Made by a program: the position numbers and the translations under genes. Below the pieces are notes generated by a model. The model did no database searches and had not been told where the DNA came from. It saw only the letters and a program-made list of their open reading frames with translations. Shown here one piece after another: positions 1-8,443 of a DNA stretch of 64,000 nt. The DNA is taken from NCBI RefSeq assembly GCF_900101465.1, contig NZ_FMZM01000003.1, positions 372,001 to 436,000 on the forward strand, read 5' to 3'. The stretch is from Nocardioides lianchengensis. GTDB lineage: Bacteria > Actinomycetota > Actinomycetes > Propionibacteriales > Nocardioidaceae. Each line of letters opens with the position of its first letter. Position 1 is the stretch's first letter.

Positions 1-731
1 TGATGGCGCTCGTGCCGGCCGCGATGTTCGCGATGTTCTACTTCCTCAGCCTGTTCATCCAGCTGGTCGTGGGCTACAGCCCGCTGCACACCGGCTTCGC
101 GTTCCTGCCGTTCTCGGTCGGCATCGTGATCGGCGCGGGCCTCTCGTCGAACCTGGTCAACCGGATCGACCCCCGCTTCATCGCCGGCATCGGCACGCTG
201 ATGGCCGCGGTCGCGCTGTTCGGGTTCTCGCGCCTCGAGGTGCCCACCGGCGCAGCGGACCTGCTGGCCGTCACCCAGGACAACTTCCTCGGCGACGGCG
301 TGAACTACTGGAGCTCCATCTTCCCGTTCATCGTCCTGATGTCGGTCGGCATGGGCATGGTCTTCGTGCCGCTCACCCTGACCGCGGTGCACCACCTCCG
401 CGCCGAGGACTCCGGCATCGGCTCGGGCGTGCTGAACACGATGCAGCAGGTCGGCGGCGCGCTCGGCCTGGCCATCCTCAGCACCGTCTCGCTGCAGGCC
501 GCGGACGGCACCAAGACCGACCTGTTCCGCGACCTGGTCGCCCAGGGCGCGACGCCCGACCAGGCCGGCTCGCTCGCCTTCCTCGGCTCGTTCACCGAGG
601 GCGCGACCGCCGCGTTCCTGGTGGGCGCGGGCCTGATCGCCGTGGGCTCGCTCGCCACCTGGCTGTTCCTCAACGTCAAGCACGAGGAGCTCGCGACCGA
701 CGGTCCCGAGGGTGGGGTCCACGTGGGCTGA
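1..731 (+). CDS. DHA2-family MFS drug exporter, C-terminal part (5' end outside window)
   Basis: Only the last 240 or so residues are visible; the gene begins before the window. The sequence aligns along its whole length with the C-terminal half of the complete exporter at 1507-3051 (shared YFLS, GYSPLH, AFLPF, DSGIGSGVLNTMQQVGGALGL and the ending DVKHAELATDGPEG-like tail), so it is a close paralogue. It is an inner-membrane proton-coupled exporter of the EmrB/QacA type (14 helices are usual in the family). An apparent ATG at position 3 is internal. A strong hairpin terminator follows the stop. Substrate cannot be read from the sequence. Confidence 0.9.
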   Translation, partial: MALVPAAMFAMFYFLSLFIQLVVGYSPLHTGFAFLPFSVGIVIGAGLSSNLVNRIDPRFIAGIGTLMAAVALFGFSRLEVPTGAADLLAVTQDNFLGDGVNYWSSIFPFIVLMSVGMGMVFVPLTLTAVHHLRAEDSGIGSGVLNTMQQVGGALGLAILSTVSLQAADGTKTDLFRDLVAQGATPDQAGSLAFLGSFTEGATAAFLVGAGLIAVGSLATWLFLNVKHEELATDGPEGGVHVG

Positions 732-755
732 CCGCCCACCACGCTCCACGTCGTA

Positions 756-790
756 CGACGGCCCGCCCGGTGATCCCGGGCGGGCCGTCG
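756..790 (+). terminator. Intrinsic-terminator-like hairpin after the first exporter
   Basis: A perfect 15-bp GC-rich stem (756-770 with 776-790) with a 5-nt loop stands 25 bases after the exporter stop codon and is followed by a short T-containing run (ccatttgctt). It would insulate the exporter from the TetR promoter that begins only 9 bases further on. Confidence 0.75.
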
Positions 791-798
791 CCATTTGC

Positions 799-859
799 TT
801 GGCAGGGAGAACCGGTTCCACCTACGCTGATCGTCGACAGAACGGAACCGTTTCGTTCC
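799..859 (+). promoter_or_regulatory. Promoter and paired palindromic operators of the TetR gene
   Basis: A sigma-70-like promoter can be read: -35 TTGGCA at 799-804, 18-base spacer, -10 TACGCT at 823-828. A perfect palindrome GAACCGGTTC (809-818) lies inside the spacer. A second inverted repeat, GGAAC-N6-GTTCC (844-859), lies just after the expected start point. Both share the GGAAC/GTTCC half-site, as expected if the downstream TetR protein binds its own promoter and represses the regulator-exporter operon. Binding is inferred. Confidence 0.6.
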
Positions 860-889
860 ATCTGCGGCCGTGACCGCCGAGGAGTGCCG

Positions 890-1510
890 ATGACCCCGAC
901 CGAGGCCGCCGTCCAGCGCCCCCGGGTCGAGGGCGACCGCGAGCTGGAGATCCTCGCGGCCACCCTCGCCGTGCTCGCCGACGTCGGCTACGACCGGCTC
1001 ACCATGGACGCCGTCGCCACCCGGGCCAAGGCCTCCAAGGCGACGCTCTACCGGCGCTGGACCAACAAGGTCAGCCTGGTCATCGACGCGCTCGTGCACT
1101 CGAAGGGGCCCCACGAGGTCCCCGACACCGGCAGCCTGCAGGGCGACCTCGAAGCCGTCTTCTGCGGCATGGGCGGCCTGGTCGATCCCGAGACGGTGGC
1201 CACCTTCGGCGCCGTCGTCACCGCCCTGACCCGCGACCCCGCCTTCGCCGAAGCGTTCCGGCGCGACGTCCTCGGACCCAAGATCGAGGCCTCCCGTCTG
1301 ATCTGGCAGCGCGCGGCCGAGCGCGGCGAGCTCCGCGACGGCCTCGACCTCGACCTCTTCGAGCCGGCGCTCGCCGGCATCGTGCTGCACCGCGTCTTCA
1401 TCATGGGCGAGACCCCGGACCCGGGGCTGATCACCCGGGTCATCGAGCAGATCATCGTGCCGTCCGCCTCGCGCCCGGCCCCCTCCCAGCAGGCAGGAAC
1501 CCCGTCATGA
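890..1510 (+). CDS. TetR/AcrR-family transcriptional regulator
   Basis: A 206-residue TetR repressor with an N-terminal helix-turn-helix (about residues 20-65: LEILAATLAVLADVGYDRLT, then ATLYRRW, the usual recognition-helix ending) and a variable helical ligand domain. The reading frame is open further upstream, but the ATG at 890 is chosen because GAGGAG stands 6-11 bases before it and because the palindromic promoter would otherwise be coding. The stop overlaps the ATG of the next exporter by four bases (ATGA), so the two are co-transcribed and translationally coupled. Most likely it senses an exported compound and represses both genes. Confidence 0.9.
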   Translation: MTPTEAAVQRPRVEGDRELEILAATLAVLADVGYDRLTMDAVATRAKASKATLYRRWTNKVSLVIDALVHSKGPHEVPDTGSLQGDLEAVFCGMGGLVDPETVATFGAVVTALTRDPAFAEAFRRDVLGPKIEASRLIWQRAAERGELRDGLDLDLFEPALAGIVLHRVFIMGETPDPGLITRVIEQIIVPSASRPAPSQQAGTPS

Positions 1511-3051
1511 CCGACACCACCCCCGACACCGAGTCGAGCTCCCCCGGAGCGGGCCAGCACCTCGGCTGGGCCCTGGTCCTCATCTGCGTGGCCCAGCTGA
1601 TGGTCGTGCTGGACGGCACGATCGCCAACATCGCCATCCCGTTCATCTCCACCGACCTCGAGATCGACGAGGCCAACCGGACCTGGATCGTCACCGGCTA
1701 CGCGCTGGCCTTCGGCGGCCTGCTGCTGCTCGGTGGCCGGCTCGGCGACCTCTACGGCCGCCGCCGGCTGTTCATGACCGGCCTCATCCTGTTCGCGGTC
1801 GCGTCGGGCCTCGGCGGCCTGGCGACCAACGAGGCGATGCTCATCGGCTCCCGCGCGCTGCAGGGCGCCGGAGCGGCGATGGCGGCGCCCGCGGCCCTCG
1901 CCCTGATCACCACCACGTTCCCGGCCGGCCCCTCGCGCAACCGGGCCTTCGCCGTGTACGCCGCCATGTCCGGTGTCGGCGCCGCCGTCGGGTTGATCCT
2001 CGGTGGCTGGCTGACCGGCCTCGACCCCGAGCTCGGCTGGCGCCTCACCTTCCTGATCAACACTCCGATCGGTCTGGCCGCGGCCCTGCTGGCGCCCCGG
2101 TTCCTCGCCGAGTCGGAGCCGCACCCAGGCGAGATGGACGTGCCCGGCGCCATCACGGCCACCCTCGGTCTGCTCGGCGTCGTCTACGGCATCACCCGTG
2201 CCGGCGAGGACGGCTGGGGCGACACCTGGACCATCGCGAGCCTGGGCTCCGGCCTCGTGCTGCTCGTGGCCTTCGGCGTCATCGAGAGCCGGGTGGCCCA
2301 CCCGCTGCTGCCGTTCCGGGTGTTCCTGAACCGCACCCGGGCGTCCAGCTTCGTGGCGATGTTCCTCGCCCCGGCGGCGATGTTCGCGATGTTCTACTTC
2401 CTCAGCCAGTACATCCAGCTGGTCATGGGCTACAGCCCGTTGCACGCCGGCGTCGCGTTCCTGCCGTTCTGCTTCGGCATCATGGCCGCGGCCGCGATCG
2501 GCTCCAACCTCATCAACCACGTCGATCCGCGCTTCCTCGCCGGGGTCGGCACGCTGATGGCCGCCGGCGGCCTGTTCGGCTTCTCGCGGCTCCCGTACGA
2601 CGACACGTTCCCGCTCGGCCACACCGAGGCCAGCTACTGGACCGACCTGCTGCCGTTCATCCTGGTGATGTCGTTCGGCATGGGCATGACCTTCATCCCG
2701 CTGACCCTCACCGCGGTGCACCACCTGCGCACCGAGGACTCCGGCATCGGCTCGGGCGTCCTCAACACCATGCAGCAGGTCGGCGGCGCGCTCGGCCTCT
2801 CGATCCTGGCGACCGTCTTCACCACGGTCCTCAACAACCGCCAGGACGACGTCGCGGCGGCCGGGGCCAGCGGCACCAACCCCGGCGATCCCGCGGCGAT
2901 CGCGTCCCAGCTCTTCACCGAGGGTGCGACCCACGCCTTCCTGGTGGGCGCGCTCATGATGCTCGCCGCCTCGGTCATCGTGTGGGTCTTCCTCGACGTC
3001 AAGCACGCCGAGCTGGCCACCGACGGGCCCGAGGGCGTGCACGTCGGCTGA
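1507..3051 (+). CDS. DHA2-family (EmrB/QacA) MFS multidrug exporter
   Basis: A 514-residue integral membrane protein, the usual length for 14-helix DHA2 exporters. Visible signatures are the motif-A-like loop GGRLGDLYGRRR near residue 80, an early LDGTIANIAIP segment (motif D1 region) and the QQVGGALGLSIL stretch late in the protein. It is expected to use the proton gradient to expel hydrophobic compounds. It follows the TetR gene with an ATGA overlap. The truncated exporter at 1-731 is its paralogue, so the regulator sits between duplicated transporters. Substrate is unknown. Confidence 0.93.
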   Translation: MTDTTPDTESSSPGAGQHLGWALVLICVAQLMVVLDGTIANIAIPFISTDLEIDEANRTWIVTGYALAFGGLLLLGGRLGDLYGRRRLFMTGLILFAVASGLGGLATNEAMLIGSRALQGAGAAMAAPAALALITTTFPAGPSRNRAFAVYAAMSGVGAAVGLILGGWLTGLDPELGWRLTFLINTPIGLAAALLAPRFLAESEPHPGEMDVPGAITATLGLLGVVYGITRAGEDGWGDTWTIASLGSGLVLLVAFGVIESRVAHPLLPFRVFLNRTRASSFVAMFLAPAAMFAMFYFLSQYIQLVMGYSPLHAGVAFLPFCFGIMAAAAIGSNLINHVDPRFLAGVGTLMAAGGLFGFSRLPYDDTFPLGHTEASYWTDLLPFILVMSFGMGMTFIPLTLTAVHHLRTEDSGIGSGVLNTMQQVGGALGLSILATVFTTVLNNRQDDVAAAGASGTNPGDPAAIASQLFTEGATHAFLVGALMMLAASVIVWVFLDVKHAELATDGPEGVHVG

Positions 3052-3054
3052 TCG

Positions 3055-3603
3055 TCAGGCGAGCGCGTTCTGCAGCGCCTTCTCCAGGGCGGCGATGAAG
3101 GCGGGCAGGTCGTCGGGGTCGCGGCTGGTGATCAGGCTGCCGTCCACGACGACCTCCTCGTCGACCCAGGTGCCGCCCGCGTTGCGGACGTCGTCGGCCA
3201 GCGACGCGTAGCTGGTCAGCCGACGGCCCTCGGCGAGCCCGGCGGACACGAGCAGCCACGGCCCGTGGCAGATCACCGCGGTCGGCTTTCCGGCGGCCAG
3301 GGCCTGCCGGACGATCTCCTGCGCGCGCGGCTCGGTGCGGATCCGGTCGGCGTTCACCGTCCCGCCCGGGACCACGACCGCGTCGACCGAGGCGACGTCG
3401 AGGTCGTCGAGGGTGCCGTCGACCTCGACCTTCTGCGTCGGGGAGGTGTCGCCCTCGACGGCCTGGATCGGGTCGGTCCCCGTCGAGTGGACCACGACCG
3501 TCGCGCCGGCCTCGCGCAGCGCGTCCCGCGGCCGCACGAGCTCGGCCTCCTCGAAGAAGTCGGTGGCGATGATGGCGACGGTCTTGCCGGTCAGGTCGGT
3601 CAT
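3055..3603 (-). CDS. DJ-1/PfpI family protein (YhbO-like glutamine-amidotransferase fold)
   Basis: A 182-residue class-I glutamine-amidotransferase-like protein. The nucleophile elbow AVICHGPWLL holds Cys112 and His113, and an acidic residue at Glu18/19 (DFFEEAEL) matches the partner Glu of the PfpI/YhbO group. The family includes proteins reported to act as glyoxalase III or protein/nucleotide deglycases; which activity applies here cannot be told. The start is the ATG at 3601-3603; upstream in-frame codons look non-coding. The stop lies three bases from the stop of the convergent exporter, leaving no room for a separate terminator. Confidence 0.9.
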   Translation of the reverse strand: MTDLTGKTVAIIATDFFEEAELVRPRDALREAGATVVVHSTGTDPIQAVEGDTSPTQKVEVDGTLDDLDVASVDAVVVPGGTVNADRIRTEPRAQEIVRQALAAGKPTAVICHGPWLLVSAGLAEGRRLTSYASLADDVRNAGGTWVDEEVVVDGSLITSRDPDDLPAFIAALEKALQNALA

Positions 3604-3638
3604 GGCGGACCCGTACCCGACCGCGGTCGCCACTTCCC

Positions 3639-4634
3639 TCACCCGGTCAGGTGACCGGCGGCCTTTCCGAGCAGCGCCAGCGCCGCCCGCGGGTACGCCG
3701 GACCGGCACCGGCCAGCCCGCACGCCGGCGTCAGCACCAGCCGCTCCCCGACCTCCTCGGGATCCAGCCCGAGCATGTCGAGCCAGCGCAGCACCGACTC
3801 GGTGACCTGGGTGTCGGTCGGCAGGCTCACGGGGTCGGTGCCCGGCAGGACGCCGAGCGCGACCGTGTCCCCCGCCTCCAGCGCCTCGGCCAGCGGGTCG
3901 TGGTCGGCCGCGGTGAGCATCGCCAGGTCGACCGAGAGCCCACGGGCGCCGGCCTTACGAAGCAGCTCCCACGGCGCCCCGGGGGCACAGGAGTGCACCC
4001 ACGGCTCGGCCCCCTCGCCGCTGATCGCGTCGAGCACCCAGCCGAGGGTCTCGGACACCTCCGGGGGGTGGACGGTCCGGTGCCGGCCGAAGCCGGACGC
4101 GGTGCGCACCTGGCCGCCGAGGACGGCCGCGACCGACGGCTCGTCGACCTGGACGACCAGCCGCTCGGCCCGCGGCAGGCGGCGTCGTACGTCGCGGACG
4201 TGGTCGCGCAGCCCCTCGGCCAGGGCCTGGGCCAGCTCGCGACGGGCGCCGTGGTCGGAGAGCACCTTGTCACCGCGCGGCTTCTCCACGCTGCTGGCCA
4301 AGGTCCAGGGCCCGGCGACCTGGACCTTGAAGGCCCCTGCGTACTCCTGCGCCTGCTCCTCCAGCCCGTCGAGGTCCTGCGCCAGCAGGCTCCGGGCGCG
4401 ACGGTGGTCGACCCCGGACGCGCCCCCGCTGCCGGTCAGCCGCCAGCCCGCGGGCTGCAGGTCGACCCCGAGCTCGGCGACGAGGCCGAGCGCGCGGCCG
4501 ACCATGCCCGCGGTGACGCCGCGCCCGGGCAGCTCCACGAGGTGGGGCAGGTCGCCCAGCTCGCCCAGGACGACGCGCTGGGACTCGACGAAGTCCTCCC
4601 CCGGCATCGACCCGACCCCGGTCGCGGTGCTCAT
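3639..4634 (-). CDS. MetE-like methionine synthase, C-terminal-barrel-only form
   Basis: A 331-residue protein matching only the C-terminal catalytic barrel of cobalamin-independent methionine synthase (full MetE is about 750 residues). The zinc/homocysteine ligands are recognisable: His214-x-Cys216 in WVHSCAP and Cys305 in LTPACGL, with the QVDEPS stretch near residue 162. The N-terminal folate-binding half is absent, so the methyl donor is uncertain; core-MetE proteins of this kind are thought to use another methyl carrier. It lies 7 bases after mnmA and probably shares its transcript. The call is sure at the family level, less so for the reaction. Confidence 0.85.
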   Translation of the reverse strand: MSTATGVGSMPGEDFVESQRVVLGELGDLPHLVELPGRGVTAGMVGRALGLVAELGVDLQPAGWRLTGSGGASGVDHRRARSLLAQDLDGLEEQAQEYAGAFKVQVAGPWTLASSVEKPRGDKVLSDHGARRELAQALAEGLRDHVRDVRRRLPRAERLVVQVDEPSVAAVLGGQVRTASGFGRHRTVHPPEVSETLGWVLDAISGEGAEPWVHSCAPGAPWELLRKAGARGLSVDLAMLTAADHDPLAEALEAGDTVALGVLPGTDPVSLPTDTQVTESVLRWLDMLGLDPEEVGERLVLTPACGLAGAGPAYPRAALALLGKAAGHLTG

Positions 4635-4641
4635 CGGACGC

Positions 4642-5730
4642 TCATCGGACGGTGCTCACGATCGTCGCCGAGCCCACGACGCGGGTCCCGTCGTACACGA
4701 CGGCGGCCTGGCCGGGGGCGATCCCGTACGCCGGGGCGTGCAGCTCGACGTCGACCTGCTCGCCCGCGACCGTGACCGTCGCCGGCAGCTCCTCGCCGTG
4801 CGCGCGCAGCTGCACGCTGCCGTGCAGCACCGACGGGACGGTGCCGCACCAGCGCGGCTTGGTGCCGCTCAGCCGGTGCACCGCCAGCCGCTCGCGCGGG
4901 CCCACGGTGACCGTGCCCGAGACCGGCTCGATGTCGAGTACGAAGCGCGGCTTGCCGTCGGGCGCCGGCCGGCCGATCCGCAGGCCCTTGCGCTGGCCGA
5001 TGGTGAAACCGTAGGTGCCGTCGTGGCGGCCGACCTCCTGGCCGGTCGCCTCGTCGACGATGGCCCCGCCGTGGTTGGGCGCGCGGTCGCCGAGCTTCTC
5101 GCGCAGCCAGCCGGCGTTGTCGCCGTCGGCGACGAAGCAGATGTCGTGGCTGTCCGGCTTGTCGGCCACCAGCAGCCCCCGCCGGGCGGCCTCCTCGCGG
5201 ACCTCGCTCTTGGGCGTGTCGCCGAGCGGGAACAGCGAGTGCGCGAGCTGCTGCTGGTCGAGCACGCCCAGCACGTAGGACTGGTCCTTGCCGTGGTCGA
5301 CCGCCCGGTGCATCTCAATCAGCCCGTCGGCGCCGGTGCGGAGCTGGGCGTAGTGGCCGGTCGCGACCGCGTCGAAGCCGAGGGCCAGGGCCCGGTCCAG
5401 CACCGCGGCGAACTTGATCTTCTCGTTGCACCGCAGGCACGGGTTGGGCGTGCGGCCGGCGGCGTACTCGTCCATGAAGTCCTCGACCACGTCCTCGTGG
5501 AACCGCTCGGAGAGGTCCCAGACGTAGAACGGGATGCCGATGACGTCGGCCGCCCGACGGGCGTCGTTGCTGTCCTCGATGGTGCAGCAGCCCCGCGCCC
5601 CCGAGCGGTACGACGCGGGGTTGCGCGAGAGCGCGAGGTGGATGCCGGTGACGTCGTGGCCGGCCTCCGCGGCGCGCGCGGCCGCGACGGCGGAGTCGAC
5701 GCCTCCGGACATGGCGGCGAGGACCTTCAT
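4642..5730 (-). CDS. mnmA: tRNA-specific 2-thiouridylase MnmA
   Basis: A 362-residue enzyme that thiolates U34 of Lys, Glu and Gln tRNAs using ATP and persulfide sulfur. The PP-loop SGGVDS is at residues 8-13, the first catalytic cysteine is Cys101 in [12 protein letters not shown], and the second is Cys198 in DSHDICFV. The C-terminal beta-barrel (GTVTVGPRE...) is present. Its ATG shares one base with the stop of the cysteine desulfurase upstream (TGATG), so the two are translationally coupled and the desulfurase is the obvious sulfur donor. A longer open frame upstream is only the antisense/shifted continuation of the neighbour. Confidence 0.96.
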   Translation of the reverse strand: MKVLAAMSGGVDSAVAAARAAEAGHDVTGIHLALSRNPASYRSGARGCCTIEDSNDARRAADVIGIPFYVWDLSERFHEDVVEDFMDEYAAGRTPNPCLRCNEKIKFAAVLDRALALGFDAVATGHYAQLRTGADGLIEMHRAVDHGKDQSYVLGVLDQQQLAHSLFPLGDTPKSEVREEAARRGLLVADKPDSHDICFVADGDNAGWLREKLGDRAPNHGGAIVDEATGQEVGRHDGTYGFTIGQRKGLRIGRPAPDGKPRFVLDIEPVSGTVTVGPRERLAVHRLSGTKPRWCGTVPSVLHGSVQLRAHGEELPATVTVAGEQVDVELHAPAYGIAPGQAAVVYDGTRVVGSATIVSTVR

Positions 5731-6893
5731 CAGATCCGGGCCGCCCGGGCTCGTTCGACGCACGGGCCGATCGCCTCGACCAGCGCGGCGACGTCGGCCG
5801 CGGTGGAGGTGTGGCCGAGCGAGAACCGGAGCGAGCTGCGGGCGTCGGCCTCGGACCGGCCCATGGCCAGCAAGACGTGCGAGGCCTGCGGGACCCCGGC
5901 CGAGCAGGCCGACCCGGTCGAGCACTCGATGCCGCGGGCGTCGAGGAGCATCAGCAGCGAGTCGCCCTCGCAGCCCGGGAATGAGAAATGGGCGTTGCCG
6001 GGCAGCCGGCGCTCCGGGTCGCCGTTGAGCACGGCGTCCGGCACCACCGCGCGCACACCGCGCACCAGGTCGTCGCGCAGCGTCGCGACCCGGGTCGCGT
6101 GCTCGGCCTGTTGCTTGACCGCCAGCTCCACCGCGGCCGCGAAGCCGGCGATGGCGGGGGTGTCGAGGGTGCCGCTGCGGATGTCGCGCTCCTGACCGCC
6201 GCCGTGGACGAGCGGGGTGAGCTGCAGCTCACGTCGTACGACGAGCGCACCGACGCCGTACGGGCCGCCGACCTTGTGGCCGGTCAGGGTGAGCGCGTCG
6301 ACGCCGGAGCGGGCGAAGTCGACCGGCACCGCGCCAACGGCCTGGACGGCGTCGGTGTGCACCGGGACGCCGTGCCGGGCGGCGAGGGCGACGACCTCCT
6401 CGATCGGCTGGAGGGTGCCGACCTCGTTGTTGGCCCACATCACCGAGACCATCGAGACGGCGCGCTCGGCGAGCAGCGCGGCCAGCTCGCCGAGGTCGAC
6501 CCGGCCATCGCCGTCGACCCCGAGCAACCGGACCTCGGCCTCTTCGCCCTCGGAGAGCCAGTGCAGCGGGTCGAGGACCGCGTGGTGCTCGACGCTGCTG
6601 GAGACCAGCCGCGGGGCCGGGCCGAGCTCGGCGGCACGGGACCAGTGCAGGCCCTTGATCGCCAGGTTGTCGGCCTCGGTGCCGCCGGAGGTGAACACCA
6701 CCTCGCCGGGGCGACAGTTGAGCGCCTGTGCGATGGTCTCGCGCGACTCCTCGACCACCCGGCGGGCGTGCCGCCCGGAAGCGTGCAGGGAGCTGGGGTT
6801 GCCGACCTCGAGGAGGTGCTTTGTCAGTGCCTCGACCGCCGCGGGCACCATCGGGGTGGTGGCGGCGTGGTCGAGATAGACGGGACGGGCCAT
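5730..6893 (-). CDS. Cysteine desulfurase (IscS/NifS class)
   Basis: A 387-residue PLP enzyme converting cysteine to alanine plus enzyme-bound persulfide. Features: SGGTEADN (PLP phosphate region, residues 69-76), His103/104, the PLP lysine Lys207 in [11 protein letters not shown], and the active-site cysteine Cys330 in STGSACSAG. The long class-I type catalytic loop and the downstream mnmA suggest that it mainly feeds tRNA thiolation; supply to Fe-S assembly is possible too. ATG start at 6891-6893. Confidence 0.95.
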   Translation of the reverse strand: MARPVYLDHAATTPMVPAAVEALTKHLLEVGNPSSLHASGRHARRVVEESRETIAQALNCRPGEVVFTSGGTEADNLAIKGLHWSRAAELGPAPRLVSSSVEHHAVLDPLHWLSEGEEAEVRLLGVDGDGRVDLGELAALLAERAVSMVSVMWANNEVGTLQPIEEVVALAARHGVPVHTDAVQAVGAVPVDFARSGVDALTLTGHKVGGPYGVGALVVRRELQLTPLVHGGGQERDIRSGTLDTPAIAGFAAAVELAVKQQAEHATRVATLRDDLVRGVRAVVPDAVLNGDPERRLPGNAHFSFPGCEGDSLLMLLDARGIECSTGSACSAGVPQASHVLLAMGRSEADARSSLRFSLGHTSTAADVAALVEAIGPCVERARAARI

Positions 6894-6938
6894 GACGGCT
6901 CCAGCGTACGGCGCGGCGCCCGCGCCGTACGCATCCGC

Positions 6939-7403
6939 TCAGCTGGCGACCGCGGAGGCCAGGTTGCCGAGGGAGTCCTCCAGCTGGTCCTCGGTGACCA
7001 GCGGGAAGCCGACCTGCTGCAGCAGGGCCTGGTCGGTGACCTTGGACCAGTCGTAGGTGAGGCGCACCTCGGTGCTCTCGCTGCCCTGCGCCTCCAGCTC
7101 CCAGACCCACTCCCAGCCGGGAGGCTCGGTGTCGGCGGGCGCGGTCTGCCAGGCCAGCAGGTGGTTGTGGTCGTAGCCGGTGACGGTGTTGTCGGTCTGG
7201 TAGTCGCCACCCATGTGGTCGCCGGTCATGTTCATCCGGAACACCTGGCCGCTGCCGGTGATCCGGTCGGACTTCTCGTCGCTGACGACGAAGCCGGAGC
7301 CGTCCAGGTCGACGTGACGCTCGGGGTTCGAGAGCACGTCGAACACGACGCTCGTCGGCGCGTCGATGGTGCGGCTGACGGTGATGCTCGTGTCGGAGGT
7401 CAT
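6939..7403 (-). CDS. SRPBCC-family (START-like fold) protein
   Basis: A 154-residue helix-grip protein: the N-terminal strand-helix VSRTIDAPTSVVFDVLSNPERH is the typical opening of SRPBCC (polyketide cyclase/dehydrase-like) domains, and a C-terminal helix closes the pocket. No catalytic residues are recognisable; such proteins bind small hydrophobic ligands or act as cyclases. The ATG at 7401-7403 is preferred over an in-frame ATG 13 codons upstream because the domain begins right after it. It reads in the same direction as the desulfurase, 45 bases apart. Confidence 0.82.
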   Translation of the reverse strand: MTSDTSITVSRTIDAPTSVVFDVLSNPERHVDLDGSGFVVSDEKSDRITGSGQVFRMNMTGDHMGGDYQTDNTVTGYDHNHLLAWQTAPADTEPPGWEWVWELEAQGSESTEVRLTYDWSKVTDQALLQQVGFPLVTEDQLEDSLGNLASAVAS

Positions 7404-7460
7404 GCCTCGACCGTTGCTCGCTCGACCGCCCCGTTCAAGCAAGTCACCCCGACGGGTGGG

Positions 7461-8420
7461 TCAGGTGCGGGCGACCTCGGCGACAAGCGCGCGGTGGTCG
7501 GAGCCCTCGATGCCCACGGTCCAGGTGCGGGTGGCGGTCCAGCCGTCGTCGACGAGCACGTGGTCGATCTGGACGACGGGGGGCAACAGGCCGCGGATCC
7601 CGGACCCGTCGGCGGGCCAGGTCGGCTGGAAGCCGCCTCCGGACAGCTCGGTGGCGTCCCGGTAGCCCGCCGCGAGCAGCCGCCGCACCGGCGCGTGGTC
7701 GAGGGTCGCGTTGAGGTCACCCACGATCAGGTCGGGCGCCTGCTCCTCGGCCGCGGCCAGCAGGGCGGCGTGCTCGTCGCGCCAGGCCTCGATGTGCAGC
7801 GGGTACGCCGGGTGCACCACGAACACGTCCGTCTCGCCGCCGATCCGCACCGACCACGACCCCATCACCGTCGGGAGCTGCTCGACATCGGTGATCGGCT
7901 CGCGCGCGAAGACCATGGTCCCGGGCACCCCTCCCGGGTCGGGGGCACCCGCCCGGTAGGGGAACAGCTCGCCGAGACCGGCCGCCTCCATGTCCGCGAG
8001 CGCTCCCGTGCTCAGCTCCTCGACCGCGAGGACGTCCGCGTCGGCATCGGCCGCGGCGGCCACCAGCCCCGGGCCGTCGCCGGCGTCGCCGAGCAGGTTG
8101 GAGGTCATCACCCGCAACGGCTCCCCGTCGGCCGCGGCCGCGCCGTCGACGTACCAGGGCGCGACCCAGGCCAGGTGCAGCACCAGGCCGGCCAGCGCGA
8201 GCACCGCCGTCAGCCCGGGCAGTCGCCGCGCGCCCCGTCGTACGACGAGCGCGAGCAGCAGGACGAGCACGCCGGCGTACAGCAGGACGCCGGCCGGCGT
8301 GAACGACACCAGCTTCACCACCGGGGACGCGTCGCTGCCGGAGAGCCGGGCCGCGGTCAGGAGCACGGCGGGCACCAGCAGCAGTCCGGTGAGGAACCAG
8401 AGGACCGCCCGCGCGCGCAC
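7461..8420 (-). CDS. Membrane-anchored endonuclease/exonuclease/phosphatase-family protein
   Basis: A 319-residue protein with three hydrophobic segments in its first ~90 residues, then an EEP-fold domain. Seen motifs are VEEL (metal-binding Glu), VGDLNA (catalytic Asp/Asn) and the closing SDHRAL (catalytic Asp-His). The active domain should lie outside the membrane. EEP proteins cleave phosphodiester bonds in nucleic acids, lipids or sugar phosphates; the membrane anchor is common among actinobacterial members of unknown substrate. The start is GTG. Confidence 0.85.
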   Translation of the reverse strand: MRARAVLWFLTGLLLVPAVLLTAARLSGSDASPVVKLVSFTPAGVLLYAGVLVLLLALVVRRGARRLPGLTAVLALAGLVLHLAWVAPWYVDGAAAADGEPLRVMTSNLLGDAGDGPGLVAAAADADADVLAVEELSTGALADMEAAGLGELFPYRAGAPDPGGVPGTMVFAREPITDVEQLPTVMGSWSVRIGGETDVFVVHPAYPLHIEAWRDEHAALLAAAEEQAPDLIVGDLNATLDHAPVRRLLAAGYRDATELSGGGFQPTWPADGSGIRGLLPPVVQIDHVLVDDGWTATRTWTVGIEGSDHRALVAEVART

Positions 8421-8443
8421 GCCCAGAACCTAGCGAGCCGTCA

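Noticed and set aside
4635..4641. A cobalamin or SAM riboswitch controlling the MetE-like gene
   Set aside because: Only 7 bases separate it from mnmA, and no conserved riboswitch core was seen within the operon start.
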